Of a stretch of DNA of 6,498 nucleotides, positions 1 through 5,874 are shown piece by piece. The position numbers and the translations under genes are program-made. This DNA is from Thermoproteota archaeon (lineage in GTDB: Archaea; Thermoproteota; Methanomethylicia; Methanomethylicales; B66-G16). The stretch is from NCBI GenBank assembly GCA_003649085.1, contig QMQV01000080.1:1-6498 (forward strand), in the 5' to 3' direction. Numbering within the stretch: the first letter of the stretch is position 1; each line of letters starts with the position of its first letter. Below the pieces are notes generated by a model, which saw only the letters and a program-made list of their open reading frames with translations, searched no databases and had not been told where the DNA came from.

Positions 1-1288
1 CTCCATGTTAGCTAACGGCTTACCTGGCGCGTTGATATTGGATCACGAGAAGGTAGGCGCTGTAGCAGCGTTAACAGCTCTACAGGTCTTTCCAAAAAGA
101 TTACGTTTCAAGTCATATCTAAGCCCAGAAGTCATTAGAGGCTATGCCTTAAAATGCGTTGGCTGTGGAAGGTGTAGAAGAAGCTGTCCTCTGAACCTGC
201 CTATCGACGCCGCCATATCATCTGCTAAGAGAGGGGATATCAGCTTACTTGTTAGCTTAAGGGATGTCTGCTTAGGATGTGCCAGGTGCGAACCAGCTTG
301 TCCGGCGAGCATACCAATACTTTCATTGATTGAAGCTGCAGCTGTTAACCAAGTAGTAAACGAGCGCTTTAAGGTCAGGGCGGGACGAGGGCCTATACTT
401 GATACTGAGATTAGGGAAGTTGGTAGACCAATAGTTTTCGGCGAAATACCGGGCGTAATAGCGATAGCTGGCTGCGCCAATTACCCATATGGTAGGCAAG
501 AAGTAGGTAGCATGGCTGAGGAGTTTTTGAGGAGACGCTACATAGTCACAGCGTCTGGTTGTTCGGCTTTAACGATCTCGATGTATAGAACTGAGTCGGG
601 AAGGTCACTTTACGAGGAGTATCCTGGGAGGTTTGATGCCGGAGGACTAGTTAACGTAGGTTCATGTGTAGCGAACGCGCATATTTCCGGAGCTATCGTG
701 AAGATAGCTAACATCTTCGCTAAGAGGCCGCTCAGAGCAAACTACGAGGAAATAGCTGACTACGTATTGAATAGGATTGGGGCGTGTGGCTTAGTATGGG
801 GCGTAATGTCTCAGAAAGCGTTCTCCATAATAGCCGGATTTAATAGGCTTGGCGTGCCAGTCGTCATAGGGCCTCAAGGAGCTAAGCTGAGAAGGCTTTT
901 AATGAGCAAGGAAGAGGATGTTAAGAACTTCACGGTATACGACGTTAGGTCAGGTCAGCGCGCTTGGGTTGGTCCTGCTCCACAACACTTGCTCTACGCA
1001 GCTGAAAACAAAGCTGAAGCAGTTGTCATGATGGCTAAGCTTTGCATAAGACCTAGCGATACTACAATGGGTAGAGCGATTAAGCTGTCAAATTACATAG
1101 AGCTCTACAAGAAGTATTACGATAGCGAAGGGCTGCCTAAAGACATACACTTCTTTGTGAGGTCAGAATCTGACATACCCATAACTTACAGAGAAGAGGT
1201 TATCGAATACCTCAAAAGCATAGGCTGGAAACCTGCTGAAAAGCCCTCCGTGGATCCAACGTTGCTCGAAGGGCTTGTAAAGAGGTGA
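1..1288 (+). CDS. cdhA: CODH/ACS complex alpha subunit (Ni-Fe carbon monoxide dehydrogenase), C-terminal part
   Basis: The reading frame is open at the left edge (codon TCC precedes the Met at nt 5), so this is the 3' part of a gene whose family is usually about 750-800 residues; the Met at nt 5 is not the real start. CdhA oxidises CO or reduces CO2 at a Ni-Fe C-cluster and exchanges electrons with ferredoxin in the cytoplasm. Counting from that Met, residues 51-99 hold two CX2CX2CX3C motifs (Cys51/54/57/61 and Cys89/92/95/99), the ferredoxin-like insert typical of archaeal CdhA. Downstream lie the expected late C-cluster ligands: Cys157 (GCANYPYG), Cys186 (ASGCSA), Cys221 (GSCVANAH) and Cys347 (AKLCIRP). 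By family alignment from memory they match Cys333, 446, 476 and 526 of the Carboxydothermus enzyme. The His ligand, the first C-cluster Cys and the B/D-cluster ligands lie outside the window. The gene is first of the visible cdh genes and its stop codon sits inside the cdhB ribosome-binding site. Identification is secure; only the start is missing. Confidence 0.96.
   Translation, partial: SMLANGLPGALILDHEKVGAVAALTALQVFPKRLRFKSYLSPEVIRGYALKCVGCGRCRRSCPLNLPIDAAISSAKRGDISLLVSLRDVCLGCARCEPACPASIPILSLIEAAAVNQVVNERFKVRAGRGPILDTEIREVGRPIVFGEIPGVIAIAGCANYPYGRQEVGSMAEEFLRRRYIVTASGCSALTISMYRTESGRSLYEEYPGRFDAGGLVNVGSCVANAHISGAIVKIANIFAKRPLRANYEEIADYVLNRIGACGLVWGVMSQKAFSIIAGFNRLGVPVVIGPQGAKLRRLLMSKEEDVKNFTVYDVRSGQRAWVGPAPQHLLYAAENKAEAVVMMAKLCIRPSDTTMGRAIKLSNYIELYKKYYDSEGLPKDIHFFVRSESDIPITYREEVIEYLKSIGWKPAEKPSVDPTLLEGLVKR
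1282..1288 (+). promoter_or_regulatory. Shine-Dalgarno site of cdhB, containing the cdhA stop codon
   Basis: GAGGTGA is a seven-base match to the complement of the archaeal 16S 3' end (consensus GGAGGTGATC). It ends 7 nt before the GTG at 1296 and includes the TGA stop of cdhA. This decides the GTG start of cdhB and suggests that ribosomes finishing cdhA are placed directly at the next start. Confidence 0.8.
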
Positions 1289-1295
1289 AGAACTC

Positions 1296-1856
1296 GTGGC
1301 CTACATACCTCCATGGCAAACGGGAGCCGTCTACGGAGCTCATATGGCTCTCCCAATTAAAGGAGAGGCAGCTGGCGTTTTAATCATGAGAGCTAAAAAC
1401 CCGCTGCTTGTCATTGGGCACGAAGCTAAGGATGCTAAGGTCGGCGAACAAGGGTATCTAAACTTCTTAGTGAGGCTCGCCAGGACGTGTAACCTTCCAG
1501 TCGTAGCGACAGCTAACTTAGTTAAGGAGCTTAAAGCTCGTAAGCTTAGACAAGTCTACTCAATAAGCGCGTTGGAACTACTGAATAAGCTCCATAGCCC
1601 TGAATGGAGCGTCAATGGCTTAGGTCGACATGACTTAGTAATATTCGCAGGCCTCCAATACCAGCTTCAAATGCAAATCCTATCATCTATTAAGCACTTC
1701 GCCAAGGGAATTAAGACCATGACGTTAGACCGATACTTCTACGCTAATGCTGACTACTCCTTCCCCAACCTTAGTGAGGAGACGTGGCAGTCAACTCTCA
1801 ACTCCTTGTTAAGCTCGGTTGAGGAGTTTAGGAGGAAGATGAAAAGTGTCTCGTAA
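1296..1856 (+). CDS. cdhB: CODH/ACS complex epsilon subunit
   Basis: CdhB (186 residues; family usually about 165-175) is the small archaeal-specific partner of CdhA in the alpha2-epsilon2 CODH component. It has a Rossmann-like fold of the DHS/transhydrogenase type; its exact role is unsettled, with a flavin or electron-transfer role proposed in the literature. Recognisable family features are the first beta strand with the KNPLLVIG stretch (residues 35-42), a second strand NLPVVATA (66-73), the DLVIFAGLQY strand and turn (113-122), and the C-terminal TLDRYFYANADYSFPNLS block (143-160), which is the most diagnostic part. No metal-binding cysteine pattern is present and only one Cys is seen (residue 65). 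The GTG start is chosen because of the GAGGTGA site 7 nt upstream; the next in-frame ATG (Met17) would remove the N-terminal PPWQTG segment. The last 11 nt overlap the start of cdhC, so the two are probably translationally coupled. Confidence 0.93.
   Translation: MAYIPPWQTGAVYGAHMALPIKGEAAGVLIMRAKNPLLVIGHEAKDAKVGEQGYLNFLVRLARTCNLPVVATANLVKELKARKLRQVYSISALELLNKLHSPEWSVNGLGRHDLVIFAGLQYQLQMQILSSIKHFAKGIKTMTLDRYFYANADYSFPNLSEETWQSTLNSLLSSVEEFRRKMKSVS
1831..1836 (+). promoter_or_regulatory. Shine-Dalgarno site of cdhC inside cdhB
   Basis: GGAGGA lies 9 nt before the GTG at 1846 and is embedded in the last codons of cdhB. An in-frame TGA at 1840-1842 excludes any earlier cdhC start, so this site supports the GTG. 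The ATG at 1839 lies in the cdhB frame and is not a competing cdhC start. Confidence 0.75.
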
Positions 1857-3258
1857 AGTAGACTTAGGTGTAAGCCCCGCCTTTGAAGGTAAGAGGATCA
1901 GAAGAGAGGAAATGTACTTAGAGTTCGGAGGACCAAAAGTAGATAAGAAGTTTGAAATCGTAAGAGCAGCCGATCTAAGCCAAGTTAAAGACGGCTTTGT
2001 GGAAGTCATCGGCCAAGACATACCTCAACTTAAAGAAGGCGGAAGCTATTCCCTGGGAATCATCATACTAGTGGCTGGTAGCAAAGTGGATAAAGACCTA
2101 GAAGGGGTCGTTGAGCGTCGCATCCACACATATACAAACTACATAGAAGACGTTATGCACATGAACCAGAGAGATGCCATATGGATAAGGATAGGCAAGA
2201 AAGCCTTCTTTAAGGGCTTTGACTTTAACTTCTGGGGAGAGACCTTAATCAAGCTGTTTAAATCTGAGCTATCTTTCATTGAGAAGATGCAGGTAACGTT
2301 TATAACGGATGAAGCTGTCATAGCGCAAAAGCTTCCAGAAGTACTTGAAGTTTACCGTGAGAGAGACGAGAAGATTAAGAACTTACGCGAAGAAGACGTA
2401 GACCTATTCTACGGCTGTGTATTATGCCAGTCTTTTGCTCCATCACACGTCTGCGTAATAACGCCTGAGAGAAGCTCCCTATGTGGTGCTTTAACGTGGT
2501 TTGATGCCAGAGCAGCAGCTAATATTGATCCAAAGGGACCAAACTTCCCAATTCCCAAAGGCGAGCTTCTAAACCCTGAGAAAGGAGAGTGGAGCGGCGT
2601 AAACGAAGTTGTTGCGAGCCGATCCCTAGGTGCAATACAGAGAGTCTATTTACATAGTGCGTTAGAGTATCCACACACTTCTTGTGGATGTTTCGAGTGC
2701 ATAGTCTTCTACATACCCGAAGTAGACGGCTTTGGCATAGTCCATAGAGGTTTCAAGGATCCGACAGTTAACGGTTTGACGTTTTCAGCTATGGCTCCAC
2801 AAGCTAGTGGAGGAGTGCAAACGCCTGGCTTCATCGGCATAGGAGTAAACTACATGAGGTCTAGGAAGTTCCTCCAAGGAGATGGTGGGTGGTCAAGAGT
2901 TGCGTGGATGACCTCCGTTCTAAAAGAATCTGTAAAGGAGGCTATACCAAGCGACCTAGTAGATAAGATAGCTACAGAGAGGGAAGCTAAGAACGTTGAT
3001 GAGCTCAAGAAATTCTTAATTGATAAAAAACATCCCCTAGCTGAAAAACTCGCTAAGAAGGTTGAAGTTCCACCAATAGCTCATACAGCTGAACGTAAGG
3101 TTGAGAAAGCCGAAGTTGAGGCTAAGCCAGTTATAAAGGCTCATAGTTCTGACATAGCTTCAATACCTCTACCTATCTTAACTTCGGGGGCTAAGATAAC
3201 TCTCCACGGAGCTAAGGTGAGAATTGGCAAGCTTGCCATTAAGAAGAAAGGGGGATGA
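1846..3258 (+). CDS. cdhC: CODH/ACS complex beta subunit (acetyl-CoA synthase, A-cluster)
   Basis: CdhC (470 residues) joins CO, a methyl group from the corrinoid protein and CoA into acetyl-CoA, or the reverse, at the Ni-Ni-[4Fe-4S] A-cluster. The cubane ligands are Cys191, Cys194, Cys203 and Cys213, and the distal Ni site is the CGC motif Cys280-Gly281-Cys282. These spacings equal those reported for Methanosarcina CdhC (189/192/201/211 and 278/280) with a constant shift of two residues, which also supports the GTG start. Phe197 sits where Moorella ACS has Phe512, which lines the substrate pocket. The GGVQTPGFIG (322-331) and GDGGWSRVAWM (345-355) blocks are typical of the family. It is the short archaeal form, lacking the bacterial N-terminal CODH-binding and middle domains. 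The catalytic core ends near residue 397. A charged and Pro-containing linker follows (about 398-446), then a basic beta-like tail (449-470). It overlaps cdhB by 11 nt, and its TGA overlaps the first possible cdhD ATG. Confidence 0.97.
   Translation: MSRKVDLGVSPAFEGKRIRREEMYLEFGGPKVDKKFEIVRAADLSQVKDGFVEVIGQDIPQLKEGGSYSLGIIILVAGSKVDKDLEGVVERRIHTYTNYIEDVMHMNQRDAIWIRIGKKAFFKGFDFNFWGETLIKLFKSELSFIEKMQVTFITDEAVIAQKLPEVLEVYRERDEKIKNLREEDVDLFYGCVLCQSFAPSHVCVITPERSSLCGALTWFDARAAANIDPKGPNFPIPKGELLNPEKGEWSGVNEVVASRSLGAIQRVYLHSALEYPHTSCGCFECIVFYIPEVDGFGIVHRGFKDPTVNGLTFSAMAPQASGGVQTPGFIGIGVNYMRSRKFLQGDGGWSRVAWMTSVLKESVKEAIPSDLVDKIATEREAKNVDELKKFLIDKKHPLAEKLAKKVEVPPIAHTAERKVEKAEVEAKPVIKAHSSDIASIPLPILTSGAKITLHGAKVRIGKLAIKKKGG
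3250..3254 (+). promoter_or_regulatory. Probable Shine-Dalgarno site of cdhD (start choice ambiguous)
   Basis: GGGGG directly abuts the ATG at 3255 and lies 9 nt before a second in-frame ATG at 3264 (Met4). The spacing favours the second ATG, whereas the ATGA overlap with the cdhC stop (3255-3258) favours the first by re-initiation. The two products would differ only by Met-Arg-Asn. Confidence 0.5.
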
Positions 3259-4472
3259 GAAATATGGGGAAGGAAGCTAAAAGCCTTGATTGGCTACTAT
3301 CATACATAACAAGCTTGTTAAAGTCAATTGAAGATTCCAAGGAAATTATAATTGAGGACTTGACATTAGAGGTTGATAACATAACCATAGAGTTACCAGT
3401 TGCAAGTAGAGCTGTTGAAGTTGAGAAAGAAGCTGTAGCTATAGAGGAGAAGCCAATTAAGTTAATCGAAGCCACGTTTAACTACCCTAAGCCCTCTTAT
3501 CAAGGATCAATAGCTTCTGTCAAGATAGGAGCTACAAGTAGCGAAGGAGGATCTAGGAAGAAGACGTATACGATAGGCGGAGCTAAGGCGCCACAATTTT
3601 ACAACTTTATTGCGCCTCAACAGCACATACCAGTCATCGCCTTAGATGTATTTGACGTTACGCCACCATTGGCTGGTCCTGTCAAAGAAGCCTACAAAGA
3701 CGTATTAAACGACCCTGTAGCGTGGGCTGAGAAATGCGTTAAAGTCTACGGAGCAGACATGATATCGTTACACTTAGTTGGCACGCACCCACAAAACAAG
3801 GACTTGCCGCCATCAGAGGCTAGGAGAGTTGTCGAATCTATTTTGCAAGCAGTAGACGTGCCACTTATCATAGGTGGCTCCGGAGATCCGAGGAAGGACA
3901 TGGAGGTCTTCGCTGAAATAGCTTCTGCAACGCGTGGTGAGCGTCTGATCTTCGCGTCAATAACCTTAGACATGGATGTAGAGAAAGCAGTTAAGCCTAT
4001 AGCTGAAAACGGCCACAACGCGGTGGCGTTAGCGTTCTTGGACATAAACCAAGCTGAAGAGCTTTGTCGAAAAATCCTGCAAGCTGGATTGCCTAAAGAC
4101 CACTTAATACTGGACCCGACGACCGGCGCCCTCGGCTACGGCATAGAGTACTCCTACAGCGTTTTCGAGAGGATAAGGCTCTCAGCATTAATGGGCAAAG
4201 AAGTCCTACAGGTGCCAATGAGCTGTGCAGCTACGAATGCTTGGGTAGCTAGAGAGGCTTGGCAAAAGGTAGCCGAATGGGGTCCAAGAGAGCTTAGAGG
4301 TCCGCTATGGGAAGCCACGACCGCAATCGTATGTATGTTAGCTGGAGCGGAGCTTTTCATGATGATGCATCCCTTATCGGCTAAAATCGTCAAAAAGTAT
4401 GCGCAAGCCCTTTCAAAGCTGCTTAAAAACCCGTCTACGAGCTACGTGGACTGGGTTAAATCCAAGTTTTGA
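3255..4472 (+). CDS. cdhD: CODH/ACS complex delta subunit (corrinoid iron-sulfur protein, small subunit)
   Basis: CdhD (405 residues) pairs with CdhE to form the corrinoid iron-sulfur protein that shuttles the methyl group between tetrahydropterin and the ACS A-cluster. Residues about 84-110 (IGATSSEGGSRKKTYTIGG) and the TIM-barrel domain from about 111 to 400 follow the family closely: DVFDVTPPLAGPVKEAY (131-147), DMISLHLVGTHP (168-179), VPLIIGGSGDPRKD (202-215), LILDPTTGALGYGIEYS (284-300) and SCAATNAWVAREAW (323-336). The archaeal N-terminal extension, absent from bacterial AcsD, is seen as a short amphipathic helix (about 8-26), an acidic alternating beta-like stretch (30-47) and a Glu/Pro-containing linker (48-83). 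No metal-binding motif is expected, because the Fe-S cluster is in CdhE. The start is either ATG 3255 (ATGA overlap with cdhC) or ATG 3264, which is better spaced from the GGGGG. The cdhC-cdhD junction has no room for the CooC-like gene found there in Methanosarcina. Confidence 0.95.
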   Translation: MRNMGKEAKSLDWLLSYITSLLKSIEDSKEIIIEDLTLEVDNITIELPVASRAVEVEKEAVAIEEKPIKLIEATFNYPKPSYQGSIASVKIGATSSEGGSRKKTYTIGGAKAPQFYNFIAPQQHIPVIALDVFDVTPPLAGPVKEAYKDVLNDPVAWAEKCVKVYGADMISLHLVGTHPQNKDLPPSEARRVVESILQAVDVPLIIGGSGDPRKDMEVFAEIASATRGERLIFASITLDMDVEKAVKPIAENGHNAVALAFLDINQAEELCRKILQAGLPKDHLILDPTTGALGYGIEYSYSVFERIRLSALMGKEVLQVPMSCAATNAWVAREAWQKVAEWGPRELRGPLWEATTAIVCMLAGAELFMMMHPLSAKIVKKYAQALSKLLKNPSTSYVDWVKSKF

Positions 4473-4475
4473 AAA

Positions 4476-4480
4476 GAGGG
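4476..4480 (+). promoter_or_regulatory. Shine-Dalgarno site of cdhE
   Basis: GAGGG lies 7 nt before the ATG at 4488, within the 15-nt gap after the cdhD stop. It supports that ATG, which is followed at once by the conserved N-terminal cluster motif of the corrinoid protein large subunit. Confidence 0.65.
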
Positions 4481-4487
4481 CGAGAGG

Positions 4488-5867
4488 ATGCCTAAGGTCG
4501 TTAAACCACTCGACATACACAACCTATTGCCACAGACGAACTGCAAGCTGTGTGGGGAAAGCAGCTGCATAGCTTTTGCGACAAAGCTAGCTAATAGGCA
4601 GACATCTATTGAAAAATGCCCACATCTATTCAAGCCAGATTTCAGCGATAAGCTTCAAAAGCTAATGGAGCTCCTCGCTCCACCAGTCAAGGAGGTTATC
4701 ATAGGAGTCGGTGATCGTGCAGTTAAAATTGGCGGGAAAGAGGTCGTTTACCGCCATGAACTAACTTGGAGAAATCCAACAGCAATCTTCATAGATGTCC
4801 ACGATGAAATGTCTGATCAAGACATATCAGCGAGATTTAACTTCGTTAAAAACTTCAAATTCATTAGGATGGGGGTTGAGTTATCTATAGATGGCTTAGC
4901 TATAAGATGCGTCTCAGGAAATCCTGAAAGATACGCCAAACTTGTCTCAAAAGCCGTAGAAGAAGTTGGCAAGCCCATAGCTCTATGCTGCCTTGAGAAA
5001 GAGCCTCTCGAAGAGGCTTTAATTATAGCTGGAAACGTTAAGCCTCTAATCTACGCCGCAACTAAAGACAATTGGCGTGACCTAGCTGAGCTAGCTTCCA
5101 AACATAAGTGTCCATTGGCTATATTGAGCAATGGAGACATGGCGTTATTGAAATCCCTTGTAAAGTCAGTAACTGAATACTACAAGGTAAGTGAACTTGT
5201 GTTAGATCCAGGTACGTTCGCTGAAGAAGACGTTAACGTGACGCTAAATAACTTTGTAGCAACTCGGCTACTAGCTATTGATGGTGGAGATAAAGAATTA
5301 GGTTATCCTCTACTTGGAGTACCGGCGGCTTTGTGGACTTTAAGTTCAAAGGACAGGGACAATATTGAGTTTGAGGAATCGGTTTTAGCTAGCTTGTTAA
5401 TGTCTAGGTTCGCAGACATGTTAATAATGCATACCATAAGCCCATGGGCGATAATACCTGTGTTAACCTGGAGAGATTGCGTATACACTGATCCTAGAGT
5501 GCCTTCATCTGTTAAGCCTGGGCTATACAAAGTAGGATCTCCGAACGAATCCTCCCCACTAATGGTTACTGCGAACTTCACGTTAACATACTACATAGTC
5601 AAGGATGATATAGAGAAGGGCGGTGTCGACGCTTGGCTATTGGTAATAGACACGGAAGGCACAAGTGTTCAGTCAGCTGTAGCTGGTGGGAGATTCACAG
5701 CTGACAAAGTTTTTGAGTCTATGAAAGCTGAAGATGCCTTCTCTAAGGTTTCTCACAAGTCCATAATATTGCCAGGATATGCCGCTAAAATTAGTGGAGA
5801 GCTTGAAAGCTTACTTGGTGATTGGAAAGTTTACGTCGGTCCAAGAGATTCAGCCGACATACTCTGA
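4488..5867 (+). CDS. cdhE: CODH/ACS complex gamma subunit (corrinoid iron-sulfur protein, large subunit)
   Basis: CdhE (459 residues) carries both the corrinoid cofactor that accepts the methyl group and a low-potential [4Fe-4S] cluster used for reductive reactivation of the cobalt. The N-terminal cluster domain shows Cys19, Cys22, Cys27 and Cys44, spaced CX2CX4CX16C as in the family. A TIM-barrel domain follows (about 70-325; for example VKIGGKEVVYRHELTW, residues 79-94). The C-terminal corrinoid-binding domain (about 330-459) has the characteristic KVGSPNESSPLMVTANFTLTY (348-368), DAWLLVIDTEGTSVQSAVAGG (381-401), ILPGYAAKISGELE (427-440) and GPRDSADIL (451-459) blocks. The protein stops right after the GPR-ADI motif, a few residues shorter than homologues I remember, which is probably harmless. 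It is the last cdh gene; the next gene runs the opposite way 7 nt beyond its stop, so the operon ends here. Confidence 0.96.
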   Translation: MPKVVKPLDIHNLLPQTNCKLCGESSCIAFATKLANRQTSIEKCPHLFKPDFSDKLQKLMELLAPPVKEVIIGVGDRAVKIGGKEVVYRHELTWRNPTAIFIDVHDEMSDQDISARFNFVKNFKFIRMGVELSIDGLAIRCVSGNPERYAKLVSKAVEEVGKPIALCCLEKEPLEEALIIAGNVKPLIYAATKDNWRDLAELASKHKCPLAILSNGDMALLKSLVKSVTEYYKVSELVLDPGTFAEEDVNVTLNNFVATRLLAIDGGDKELGYPLLGVPAALWTLSSKDRDNIEFEESVLASLLMSRFADMLIMHTISPWAIIPVLTWRDCVYTDPRVPSSVKPGLYKVGSPNESSPLMVTANFTLTYYIVKDDIEKGGVDAWLLVIDTEGTSVQSAVAGGRFTADKVFESMKAEDAFSKVSHKSIILPGYAAKISGELESLLGDWKVYVGPRDSADIL

Positions 5868-5874
5868 TTTGTTA
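5868..5874. other. 7-nt convergent gap between cdhE and the phosphatase gene
   Basis: The stop codons of cdhE (5865-5867) and of the opposite-strand phosphatase (5875-5877) are separated only by TTTGTTA. No T-tract long enough for a typical archaeal intrinsic terminator is present on either strand here, so each transcript must end inside, and antisense to, the other gene. Confidence 0.7.

Noticed and set aside
5..7. ATG as the start of a short 427-residue CODH
   Set aside because: The codon before it is in frame and open, and the essential early C-cluster and B-cluster ligands of CdhA must lie upstream; this is an edge truncation, not a short gene.
3746..4045. A 99-codon - strand frame inside cdhD (similar ones lie inside cdhA, cdhC and cdhE)
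   Set aside because: Antisense to strongly conserved family sequence, low-complexity Ser/Ala/Thr-rich product and no start signal; the opposite strand of a real gene is the better explanation.
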